From the NCBI RefSeq assembly GCF_003148685.1, contig NZ_QGGR01000025.1, positions 81,292 to 145,291 of the forward strand: a stretch of 64,000 nucleotides of DNA. Direction: 5' to 3'. Positions within the stretch are counted from its first letter, which is position 1, and each line of letters starts with the position of its first letter. Origin of the DNA: Actinoplanes xinjiangensis. GTDB lineage: Bacteria; Actinomycetota; Actinomycetes; Mycobacteriales; Micromonosporaceae. Below, in pieces: positions 8,707 to 16,657 of the stretch. Below the pieces are notes generated by a model. The model did not search any database. It was not told where the DNA came from and worked only from the letters and a program-made list of their open reading frames with translations. Both the position numbers and the translations under genes were made by a program.

Positions 8707-9029
8707 GCGCCGGGATGCGGTTCCCTGTAGAGGCGGTGCGGCAGCATGCGACCGCGGTCGGCGAGGTCGCTGAACAGATGGCGGTGGCCCGGTCGGCGGT
8801 GCGTGAAGTCGGCATGGACCGGCAGGCGTACGGGGAGATCTGCCAGTTCCTGCCGGGCTTGCTGGAGCCGTTGTTCGGCGGCGCTGTCGAGGTGTTGAAC
8901 GGTGCGGTGGACGCCTTGTCGGAGACGGCTCACAAGCTCCGTGTCACCGCCGCGACGATCGAAGCCGCGGACGTCGACAGTGCGCGGGGATTGACTGAGG
9001 CGGGCCGAGGGCCTGAGCCGCTGTTGTGA
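8703..9029 (+). CDS. EspC/ESAT-6-like type VII secretion target
   Basis: A 108-residue, mostly helical protein without signal peptide. It has the layout of the EspC family (ESX-1 secretion-associated, excreted): helix with V-E-A-V-R-Q-H-A, central G-x-x-x-x-A-Y-G-E-I-C-Q-F-L, and a second long helix ending V-T-A-A-T-I-E-A-A-D. Such proteins dimerise as helical hairpins and accompany a larger toxin substrate. It overlaps both neighbours by four bases (ATGA upstream, GTGA downstream). Confidence 0.75.
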   Translation: MSAGMRFPVEAVRQHATAVGEVAEQMAVARSAVREVGMDRQAYGEICQFLPGLLEPLFGGAVEVLNGAVDALSETAHKLRVTAATIEAADVDSARGLTEAGRGPEPLL

Positions 9030-10219
9030 GTGACAATCCGCTGGTCGCGCGGGTACAGAGTTCGACGACCTGGTCTACCGGGCTGGGGTTGGTCGAAGAC
9101 GCTCGGCAGGTCAGCGACGGTATCCGGAACAACAGTTGGGTTGATGCCACGCTCGGCGGGGTCGGCGGGAGCCTGGATGCCCTGACGGTGGCGGTGGATC
9201 CGCTCGGGTCGCTGTTCGCCTGGGGTGTCGGCTGGTTGATGGAGCATGTCAAGCCGCTCAAGGACGCCTTGGATTGGCTTGCCGGGAAGCCGGATGAGAT
9301 CGCTGCGCATGCTGCGACCTGGCGTAACGTCGCTGCGTCCGCGACGGAAGCCCATCAGCAGTACGCTGCCGCGGTTCGCATGCAGACCGCTGACTGGTAC
9401 GGCGCCTCCGGTGACGCCTACCGCACTCATGCCGGCGAGCAACTCGCCGCAGTCGACGGGATAGCGACGGTCACGAGCGCGCTCTCGTACGCGGTCGAAG
9501 GCGCTGGTCTGCTGGTCGGGCTGGTCCGGGAGATCGTGCGTGATCTGATCGCCCAGTTCGTCGCGACGTTGGCGGTGCGGTTGCCGCAGTGGCTGGCCGA
9601 AGCAGGGGTCACGCTCGGTCTGGCTACTCCGGTGGTGGCCGCTCAGGTCGCCACCCTGGTCGCCAAGTGGGTCAATCGGATCCAGCATTTCATCCAGGCC
9701 TTGTTCAGCAGCCTGCGCCGCCTGAACGGCAAACTCGGCGAACTCGCCGGCATCCTCGACCGCCTCAAGCAGCTACTCGCACGACTCAGCCGCAGCGACC
9801 CGGCGAACTCGGCAGCACCTCGCGGCGTGAATTTGTACTCGCGGTCCGGAGCATTGTCGAATCGTGAGGTCCTTGAGCAGAACGTCGGTCTACCGCGAAC
9901 GGCGGACACCGTCCAGCGTTATGCCGAAATGGCCAGCGTTGATTTTCGGGGAGTGCCCGTCGAAGTCGTCGAGAGCGCCGATGATATCGCCTACCTGGAT
10001 TTTCAGGGTGCCGTTGCCAGGACCGACTCGCTCGGCGTCCAGCTGGGCCCTGCGGCGTTCCAGGATGAGGAGACGTTGGTGCGGACTCTCGGTCATGAAA
10101 GTGTGCATGTCCGTCAGCACGAGGATGGCCGGATCACGACCATGACCGGGCCGTTGGAGGATGAGGCATACGGGGCTGAGGAAGGCTTCGTCGAGACATG
10201 GAGGAGGAACCGCGCATGA
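9026..10219 (+). CDS. WXG-domain type VII effector with C-terminal zinc metalloprotease-like toxin domain
   Basis: 397 residues, GTG start overlapping the previous stop. The N-terminal 260 residues form an extended WXG100/LXG-like helical domain with W-Y-G-A-S-G-D-A-Y near residues 120-128, followed by helical and hydrophobic segments. After a linker (about 265-285) comes a compact domain with L-G-H-E-S-V-H-V-R-Q-H-E, an H-E-x-x-H zinc site, preceded by L-G-P-A-A-F-Q. This is reminiscent of DUF4157-type metallopeptidases. Downstream acidic residues (E-D-E-A-Y, E-E-G-F) could supply the third ligand. I infer a polymorphic contact-dependent or exported toxin whose C-terminal domain is the warhead. 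Confidence 0.75.
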   Translation: MSDNPLVARVQSSTTWSTGLGLVEDARQVSDGIRNNSWVDATLGGVGGSLDALTVAVDPLGSLFAWGVGWLMEHVKPLKDALDWLAGKPDEIAAHAATWRNVAASATEAHQQYAAAVRMQTADWYGASGDAYRTHAGEQLAAVDGIATVTSALSYAVEGAGLLVGLVREIVRDLIAQFVATLAVRLPQWLAEAGVTLGLATPVVAAQVATLVAKWVNRIQHFIQALFSSLRRLNGKLGELAGILDRLKQLLARLSRSDPANSAAPRGVNLYSRSGALSNREVLEQNVGLPRTADTVQRYAEMASVDFRGVPVEVVESADDIAYLDFQGAVARTDSLGVQLGPAAFQDEETLVRTLGHESVHVRQHEDGRITTMTGPLEDEAYGAEEGFVETWRRNRA

Positions 10220-10464
10220 CCCGGCTCACCGTCGAGCGAGTACACCGCTTGTCGAGCCGCCCCTGGCTGTTCGTCACCGGGCAACTGGAGGGCGACGCTC
10301 TACGCGTCGGCGATGAACTCACGGTCCTGGACGGTGACACACCTTCCGGTCGTGCGGTGGTGAGGTCCATCGAAATGCACGCCGCAGCGTCCAAGACCAC
10401 GGTTGCCGTCGACGTAGACGTCGTTGACTCCGTTCGCGAAGGTGCGGTGCTGGCCAGGAAGTGA
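10216..10464 (+). CDS. Small EF-Tu-domain-2-like protein, candidate immunity protein
   Basis: 82 residues. ATG 10216 is chosen over 10198 because a GAGGAGG sequence lies upstream and the start overlaps the toxin stop (ATGA). The sequence, with W-L-F-V-T-G-Q-L, R-V-G-D-E-L-T-V-L, R-S-I-E-M-H and V-R-E-G-A-V-L, follows the beta-barrel pattern of translation-factor domain 2. Similar small proteins occur beside type VII and other polymorphic toxins. Position immediately after the toxin suggests immunity; that is inference. Confidence 0.65.
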   Translation: MTRLTVERVHRLSSRPWLFVTGQLEGDALRVGDELTVLDGDTPSGRAVVRSIEMHAAASKTTVAVDVDVVDSVREGAVLARK

Positions 10465-10551
10465 CCCACCCGCCCCGCGTGCATCACGATCGCAGCCCGC
10501 AGTAGCAGTAAGATCGCGTTCCGGAGTGCGGGATTATCGGAGCGGTGACCA

Positions 10552-12888
10552 ATGACGTCCAGATCCCCCAGCGGCGTCGAGCACGGCCCTGCGGTCCCGG
10601 CGACCAGGTTCGTCGGCCGGCAGGCCGATCTGGAGAACGTCCGGCGACGCCTCGCGGAGAGCCGCCTGGTGACACTGACCGGGGTCGGCGGCGTGGGCAA
10701 GACCCGGCTGGCCGTGGAGCTGACCCGCACACTCGGCCGGGCCTTCCCCGACGGCATCCGGATGGTCGACCTGTCCGCCGTCGGTGAGACCGGGCAGATC
10801 GCCCAGGCCGTGGTGACCGGGCTGGCGGTGATCGACCGGTCGATCGGTACTCCGGAGAGCAAGCTGATCGGTCATCTCACCGGCCGGCAGATGCTGCTGA
10901 TCCTGGACAACTGTGAACACGTCGCCGAGGGCTGCTCGGCGCTGATCGAGGAGATCCTCGATCACACGGATCAGGTGCGGGTGCTGGCGACCAGCCGCCG
11001 GACGCTCGGCGTCCCCGGTGAACACCTCTATCCGGTGCAGCCGCTGGCCGTACCGGACATGTCCCGGCTTCCCGGGGCGGCGGACCTCGCCGCGGTCGAC
11101 GCCATGCAGCTGCTCGCCGACCGGGCGCGGGCCACGCAGCCGGACTTCGCGCTCACCGACGCCAACCTGGCCGCGGCCGCGCGCCTGTGTGTCCGGCTCG
11201 ACGGGTTGCCGCTGGCCATCGAGCTGGCCTGTACCCGGCTGCGCAGCCTCTCCCTCCAGGAGCTGACCGAGCGCCTGGAGGCCCGGCTCGACGTCCTCAC
11301 CGGCCCGGTCACCCGAAGCGGGCAGCGCACCCGGAGCCGGCAGCACACCCTGCGCGCGGTCATGGACTGGAGCCACTCGCTGTGCTCGCCACGCCAGCGG
11401 CTGCTCTGGGCGCGGCTGTCGGTCTTCGCGGGCAACTTCGATCTGCGGGCGGCCGAGGCGGTGTGCTCCGGCGACGGCCTGCCGCGCGACGACGTGCTCG
11501 ATGAGCTCGACCAGTTGGTGGCCCAGTCGGTCGTGGCGGCCGAGCCGACCGGGACCACAGTGCGGTTCCGGCTGCTGGAGACGATCCGGCAGTACGGTCG
11601 GGAACGCCTGGCCGAGCTCGGCGAGCTGGAGAACCTCCGGGAGAGGCATCTCGAGCACTACCTGACGACGGCCCGGCAGGTGGCGGCCGGCTGGGCCACG
11701 CCCGGCCAGCGTGAGGGGCTGCTGCGGCTGCGGTCCGAGTACCCGAACCTGCGCGCCGCCCTCGACCACGCGCTGGCCGAGCCCACCGACGGCCGGCGTG
11801 CCCTCGAACTGGTGACCGCCCTGCGACAGCTGTGGTACGCCGACGGCTACCTCAGCGAGGGACGGGACTGGCTCGAACGGGTCCTCGCGGCGGCACCCAC
11901 CACCGAGACGCCCGAGGATCGGCGGGCGCTCGCGGACGGGCTGTGGGTGGCCGCGTGGGTGACCCTCCTGCAGGGCGACCACGAGCGGGCCGCCGCCCGT
12001 ATCGACCATTGCGAGTCACTGGCCGACCGGCCGGGGCCGGACCGGGCCGCCGGATTCGTGAGCGCGCTGCGCGGCACGTCACTGCTGTTTCGCAACCGTC
12101 TTCCGCAGGCGCAGGCCGCGTACGAACAGGCCGTGGTCGTCTTCCGGAGGATCTCCGACACCGAGGGGCTGTTGTGGACGCTCTTCCAGCTGGCCATCAC
12201 CGCGTCGCATCAGGGCGACAGCGCGCGGGCGGAGCGGATCTGCCGGGAGTCGATCGAGCTCAGCGAGGCGACCGGCGAGCGTCTCTGCCGTTCGTACGCG
12301 ATGTGGGTGCTGGGGTTCGACACCTGGCGACACGGTGACGCCCGGCGCGCCGAACAGATCGTGGCCGAGGCCCTGGCCGGGCACCGGGACTTCCACGACG
12401 CCGTCGGGGTCGCACTCCTGATCGAGCTCGCGGCGTGGATCGCCGACACCAGGGGCGAGCTCGCCACGTCGGCCCGGTACCTGTCGGTGGCCGACGCGGT
12501 GTGGGAGTCGATCGGCACCCGCCTGACCGCGTTCGGGCCGCCGTTGCAGGAGCACCGGCTCGCCTGCGAGTCCTCGCTGCGGGCCCGGCTCGATCCGGCG
12601 GCGCTCCGGGCGGCTCGCAAGGTGCCACGCTTCACCAGCGTGGACGACGCGATCAGCGCGGTCCTGGACCCGGAGCCGGCTGCCCCGCCGGCCGTCAAGC
12701 CGTCCGTGCTGACCGGCCGGGAACGGGAGATCGTCCCGCTGCTGGCCGACGGGCTCAGCAACCGGGAGATCGCCGCCCGGCTGGTGATCTCCCCGCGTAC
12801 GGTCGACGGCCACGTCGAACGGATCCTGGCGAAGCTGGGCTTCTCCACCCGTACCCAGGTCGCTGTGTGGGTCGCCCGAAACGGGTAG
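10552..12888 (+). CDS. STAND-type ATPase/LuxR-family transcriptional regulator
   Basis: 778 residues. A P-loop (T-L-T-G-V-G-G-V-G-K-T, K at residue 50) and Walker B (L-L-I-L-D-N-C-E-H) define an NB-ARC/STAND ATPase; G-L-P-L-A-I-E-L-A is the GLPL motif. A winged-helix and TPR-like helical region follow (about 330-690), and a LuxR helix-turn-helix closes the protein (L-T-G-R-E-R-E-I-V then G-L-S-N-R-E-I-A-A-R-L). Proteins of this build activate target operons upon ligand sensing by the helical repeats. The co-directional aldehyde dehydrogenase, alcohol dehydrogenase and esterase genes, 84 bases downstream, are the obvious target candidates. Confidence 0.88.
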   Translation: MTSRSPSGVEHGPAVPATRFVGRQADLENVRRRLAESRLVTLTGVGGVGKTRLAVELTRTLGRAFPDGIRMVDLSAVGETGQIAQAVVTGLAVIDRSIGTPESKLIGHLTGRQMLLILDNCEHVAEGCSALIEEILDHTDQVRVLATSRRTLGVPGEHLYPVQPLAVPDMSRLPGAADLAAVDAMQLLADRARATQPDFALTDANLAAAARLCVRLDGLPLAIELACTRLRSLSLQELTERLEARLDVLTGPVTRSGQRTRSRQHTLRAVMDWSHSLCSPRQRLLWARLSVFAGNFDLRAAEAVCSGDGLPRDDVLDELDQLVAQSVVAAEPTGTTVRFRLLETIRQYGRERLAELGELENLRERHLEHYLTTARQVAAGWATPGQREGLLRLRSEYPNLRAALDHALAEPTDGRRALELVTALRQLWYADGYLSEGRDWLERVLAAAPTTETPEDRRALADGLWVAAWVTLLQGDHERAAARIDHCESLADRPGPDRAAGFVSALRGTSLLFRNRLPQAQAAYEQAVVVFRRISDTEGLLWTLFQLAITASHQGDSARAERICRESIELSEATGERLCRSYAMWVLGFDTWRHGDARRAEQIVAEALAGHRDFHDAVGVALLIELAAWIADTRGELATSARYLSVADAVWESIGTRLTAFGPPLQEHRLACESSLRARLDPAALRAARKVPRFTSVDDAISAVLDPEPAAPPAVKPSVLTGREREIVPLLADGLSNREIAARLVISPRTVDGHVERILAKLGFSTRTQVAVWVARNG

Positions 12889-12972
12889 CCGATGGGGTGG
12901 AACCACCCTCCCCGCCTTGTTTCGAACATGTGACGCTCGCCACCCGTCGCATTTCGACAAGGAGGCCAGCTG

Positions 12973-14451
12973 ATGACAGTCACCCAAGGCCGAGCTGCAG
13001 AGTCCGGCCGTGCCGTCCCGTTGCCCCCGGGGCGCCTGCACATCGGCGGGCAGTGGCTGCCGGCCGCCGACGGCCGTACGGCGCCGATCCTGGACCCGGC
13101 CACGGGCGTGGAACTCACCCGGGTCGCGGTCGCCGGCCCGGTCGACGTCGACCGGGCGGTCACGGCCGCCCGTAAGGCGTTCGACGACGGGCCCTGGGCG
13201 CGGATGACGCCGCGCGAACGGGGCCGCAAACTGTGGCGGGTCGCCGACCTGCTGCGGGCCCGGGCGACCGAGTTCGCCCGGCTGGAGTCGCTGGACGTCG
13301 GCAAGCCGCTGGCGTTCACCACCACGGTCGACATCCCGACCGTGATCGACACGTTCGAGTACTACGCCGGTCTGATGGCCGGGCTGGAGGGCGCCACCCG
13401 GGCCACCGCGGCGCCGTCGTTCGCCTACACCCGGCGCGAGCCGATCGGCGTCGTCGCCGCAATCACGCCGTTCAACTTCCCGGCCATTCTGTCGGCGACC
13501 AAGCTCGCGCCCGCACTGGCGGCCGGCAACACCGTGGTGCACAAGCCCGCGCCGGAGACACCGTTGAGCGCGCTGCTCTTCGCCGAGTTGCTGGCCGAGG
13601 CCGGCCTTCCCGACGGCGTCTACAACCTGATCACCGGGGACGGGCCGGCCGGCGCGGCGCTGGTCGCCCACCCGGGCGTCGACAAGATCGCTTTCACCGG
13701 CTCGTCGGCGGTCGGTGCGCGGGTGGCGGCACAGGCCGCGGCGACGCTGAAGCAGGTCACGGTGGAACTCGGGGGCAAGGGCGCGAACATCATCTTCGCC
13801 GATGCCGATCTGAGTGCCGCGATCGAGACCGCCGTCGGCGCGTTCGTCTTCAACACCGGCCAGTTCTGCATGTCCGGCAGCCGCGTGCTGGTGCAGCGGC
13901 CGGTCTACCAGGAGGTGGTCGAGGCCCTCGGCGCCGCCGCGGCCCATGTCCCGGTCGGTGACCCGTTCGCCGAGGGCGTGGTCGTCGGGCCGATGGCGGG
14001 CCCGCTCCATCTCGCCAAGGTCGTCTCGTTCCTCGACGAGGCGGCGTCCTCCGGCGCCCAGGTTATCGGCGGGCAGCGCCCGGACGGCCCCGGTTTCTTC
14101 ATCCGGCCGGCCGTCCTGCCGCACGTGGCGCAGGACTCGCCGCTCGTCCAGGAGGAGGTCTTCGGCCCGGTCGTGACGGTCCAGCCGTTCGACAGCGAGG
14201 AGGAGGCGATCCGCCTGGCCAACGGCACCCGGTACGGGCTGTCGGCCGGGCTGCAGACCCGCGATGTCAGCCGGGCCCATCGCGTCGCCGCGGCGCTGAA
14301 CGCCGGCATCGTCTGGGTGAACGGCTGGGCACTGCTCGACCCGGCGATGCCCTTCGGCGGGACCGGTGCCTCCGGCTACGGCCGGGAGAACGGCCCCGAG
14401 GGCCTGAACGCCTACCTGCGCACCAAATCGGTCGTCGTCAACCTGGCGTGA
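12973..14451 (+). CDS. NAD(P)-dependent aldehyde dehydrogenase
   Basis: 492 residues, the usual length for the ALDH superfamily, with AAGGAGG eight bases before the ATG. Catalytic cysteine C299 lies in G-Q-F-C-M-S-G and the general base E265 in V-E-L-G-G-K-G. The F-N-F-P-A-I near residue 165 and the closing F-G-G-T-G-A-S-G-Y-G-R-E match betaine/phenylacetaldehyde-type enzymes. It oxidises an aldehyde to the acid; the substrate is not readable. It forms an operon with an alcohol dehydrogenase (27-base gap) and an alpha/beta hydrolase, consistent with ester to alcohol to aldehyde to acid degradation. Confidence 0.92.
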   Translation: MTVTQGRAAESGRAVPLPPGRLHIGGQWLPAADGRTAPILDPATGVELTRVAVAGPVDVDRAVTAARKAFDDGPWARMTPRERGRKLWRVADLLRARATEFARLESLDVGKPLAFTTTVDIPTVIDTFEYYAGLMAGLEGATRATAAPSFAYTRREPIGVVAAITPFNFPAILSATKLAPALAAGNTVVHKPAPETPLSALLFAELLAEAGLPDGVYNLITGDGPAGAALVAHPGVDKIAFTGSSAVGARVAAQAAATLKQVTVELGGKGANIIFADADLSAAIETAVGAFVFNTGQFCMSGSRVLVQRPVYQEVVEALGAAAAHVPVGDPFAEGVVVGPMAGPLHLAKVVSFLDEAASSGAQVIGGQRPDGPGFFIRPAVLPHVAQDSPLVQEEVFGPVVTVQPFDSEEEAIRLANGTRYGLSAGLQTRDVSRAHRVAAALNAGIVWVNGWALLDPAMPFGGTGASGYGRENGPEGLNAYLRTKSVVVNLA

Positions 14452-14478
14452 CGCGGTCACGTGGAAAGGACATCACCC

Positions 14479-15588
14479 ATGTTCAAGACGAAGGCAGCGG
14501 TGGTCGAGGGCCCGGGTGCCCCCTTCACCGTCGCGGAGGTCGAGCTTGCCGACCTCCGGCCGGACGAGGTCCTGGTACGCATCGTCGCGGCCGGACTGTG
14601 CCACACCGATCTGGGCGTGCAGGCGGGCGGCATCCCGTTCGCCCTGCCCGGCGTGCTCGGTCACGAGGGCGCCGGGGTGGTCGTCGAGACCGGCGCCGCC
14701 GTCACCCGGGTCGCGCCCGGCGACCAGGTGCTGCTGAGCTTCACCTCATGCGGGACCTGCCCGTCCTGCCGGGGCGGGCACCCCGCCTACTGCGACACCT
14801 GGGTGCCGCAGAACCTCATCCTCGGCCGGCGCTCCGACGGCGAGCCGACCATCACCCGTGCCGGGAAGCCGATCGGCGGCCGGTTCTTCGGCCAGTCGTC
14901 GTTCGCCGACCACGCCATCGCCGACGAGCGCAGCCTGGTCAAGGTGGCCGCGGACGCGCCGCTGGACGTCCTGGCCCCGCTCGGCTGCGGGGTGCAGACC
15001 GGCTTCGGCACGGTGTGGAACGTCCTGGCGCCGGAACCGGGCAGCACCCTGGCGGTGTTCGGGGCGGGCGCCGTGGGGCTGGCCGCGGTGCTGGCGGCGG
15101 CCGGACTGCCGCTGGGCGCGGTGGTCGCCGTCGACCGGGTCCCGGCACGGCTGGACCTGGCCCGCGAGTTCGGGGCCACGCACACGATCGACAGCCGGAC
15201 CGAGGACCCGGTCGCGGTGATCGCCGAGGCCACCCGGGGACGGGGACTCGACTACGCCATCGACACCACCGCGGTGCCCTCCGTGGTGCGTACCGCGATC
15301 GACACGCTCGGGATTCGCGGCACCTGCGCGGTCGTCGGCGCCCCGCCGGCCGGCACCGAGGTCGCCTTCGAGGTGCAGAACCTGCTGCCGGGCAAGCGGA
15401 TCGTCGGCGTCACCCTCGGTGACGCCGAGCCCGAGACGCTGATCCCCCAGCTCGTGGAACTGCACCGGACCGGTCGGCTGCCGCTGGAGAAGCTCATCCG
15501 GCACTACGCCCTGTCCGAACTGGACGCGGCGGCGAAGGACATGCACAGCGGCCGGACCGTCAAGCCAGTGATCAGAATGGATACCTGA
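14479..15588 (+). CDS. Zinc-dependent alcohol dehydrogenase (aryl/benzyl-alcohol type)
   Basis: 369 residues. ATG 14479 is chosen because AAAGGA lies eight bases upstream. The catalytic zinc site starts with A-G-L-C-H-T-D and G-H-E-G-A-G; the structural zinc cysteines are C-G-T-C-P-S-C then A-Y-C. The Rossmann fingerprint is V-F-G-A-G-A-V-G. The sequence style, with C-G-V-Q-T-G-F-G, resembles aryl-alcohol dehydrogenases of the class III-like branch. It probably oxidises the alcohol whose aldehyde is handled by the upstream enzyme. Stop and next start are one base apart. Confidence 0.9.
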   Translation: MFKTKAAVVEGPGAPFTVAEVELADLRPDEVLVRIVAAGLCHTDLGVQAGGIPFALPGVLGHEGAGVVVETGAAVTRVAPGDQVLLSFTSCGTCPSCRGGHPAYCDTWVPQNLILGRRSDGEPTITRAGKPIGGRFFGQSSFADHAIADERSLVKVAADAPLDVLAPLGCGVQTGFGTVWNVLAPEPGSTLAVFGAGAVGLAAVLAAAGLPLGAVVAVDRVPARLDLAREFGATHTIDSRTEDPVAVIAEATRGRGLDYAIDTTAVPSVVRTAIDTLGIRGTCAVVGAPPAGTEVAFEVQNLLPGKRIVGVTLGDAEPETLIPQLVELHRTGRLPLEKLIRHYALSELDAAAKDMHSGRTVKPVIRMDT

Positions 15589-15589
15589 G

Positions 15590-16510
15590 ATGCCCGTCGA
15601 CGACGCGACCGCGGCCTTCCTCGCCGCGATGGCCCAGGCCGGCCCGCCCGTGCACGAGCTCGATCCGCCCACGGCGCGGGTCGCCACCGGGGCATTGCAG
15701 CCGCTGTACGGGCAGGGCCCGGAACCGGACTCCGTCGAGGACGTCAAGCTCGCCGTCACCGGCGGCACCATCGAGCTTCGGGTTCTCCGGCCGTTCTCCC
15801 CTCGCGGCGTACTGCTCTACCTGCACGGTGGCGGGTGGGTGATCGGATCGATCGAGGAGTACGACACCCTCGGGCGGATCCTGGCCGCCCGGACCGGGAT
15901 GACGACCGTGCTGGCCGGCTACCGCAAGGCGCCGGAGCACCCCTACCCCACCCCCGTCGAGGACGCCTGGGCCGCGCTCGCCTGGACTGATCGGCACCGC
16001 GCCGAGCTGGCCTCGGACGGGGCCCCGCTGGTGATCGCGGGCGACAGTGCCGGCGGCAATCTCGCGGCCGTCTGCGCCCTGCGAGCCCGCGACGCCGGCG
16101 GGCCGCACCTCGACGCTCAGGTACTCGTCTACCCGGCGACCCGGCTGGACAGCGAGTACCCCTCGTACCACGAGCCGGAGTGCCAACTGCTGCTCAACTC
16201 CGACAGCATGCGCTGGTTCCTCGACCACTACATCCCCGTGGAGCGGCGAGCCGAGCGGGACGCCTCACCGGGCGGTGCCGAGACTCTCGCCGGGCTGCCG
16301 CCGACGGTGTTGCTGACCGCGGAATTCGACCCGCTGCGCGACGAGGGCGAGGAGTTCGCGGCGCGTCTGGAGGCGGCCGGGGTCCCGGTGCGGGCGCGCC
16401 GCTTCGAACGGCAGATGCACACCTTCTTCCAGATGGTCAACATCCTGCCGGGCAGCGCCGAAGGCATCGACTACGTGGTGGACGGCCTGGATCGGCTGTT
16501 CCCGCGTTAG
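15590..16510 (+). CDS. Alpha/beta hydrolase, hormone-sensitive-lipase-type esterase
   Basis: 306 residues without signal peptide. The oxyanion motif H-G-G-G starts at residue 79 and the nucleophile S153 lies in G-D-S-A-G-G; the acid/base pair is D in A-E-F-D-P-L and H in Q-M-H-T-F-F. These features place it in the HSL (bacterial family IV) esterases acting on short-chain esters. As last gene of the dehydrogenase operon it likely releases the alcohol or acid from an imported ester. A hairpin terminator follows. Confidence 0.88.
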   Translation: MPVDDATAAFLAAMAQAGPPVHELDPPTARVATGALQPLYGQGPEPDSVEDVKLAVTGGTIELRVLRPFSPRGVLLYLHGGGWVIGSIEEYDTLGRILAARTGMTTVLAGYRKAPEHPYPTPVEDAWAALAWTDRHRAELASDGAPLVIAGDSAGGNLAAVCALRARDAGGPHLDAQVLVYPATRLDSEYPSYHEPECQLLLNSDSMRWFLDHYIPVERRAERDASPGGAETLAGLPPTVLLTAEFDPLRDEGEEFAARLEAAGVPVRARRFERQMHTFFQMVNILPGSAEGIDYVVDGLDRLFPR

Positions 16511-16520
16511 CCACGGTTTC

Positions 16521-16547
16521 GGAGCCGGCCCCGCCTGGGCCGGCTCC
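16521..16547 (+). terminator. Hairpin terminator of the dehydrogenase/esterase operon
   Basis: Perfect 11-bp arms (16521-16531 and 16537-16547) around a five-base loop, starting ten bases after the esterase stop. Confidence 0.7.
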
Positions 16548-16657
16548 GGTCGTGTCGCCGGGGGGTGGTTCGGTCGACGTCACTCGTGCCGGGTACATGG
16601 TGTGCGTCGCTTTTCCCCTGCGCCTAGAGTTGCCTCGGGCTTGGGCGAAAGGCGACG

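Noticed and set aside
12079..14460. 793-codon minus-strand frame over the STAND regulator and aldehyde dehydrogenase
   Set aside because: Antisense to two genes with intact catalytic motifs; the product has no recognisable domain.
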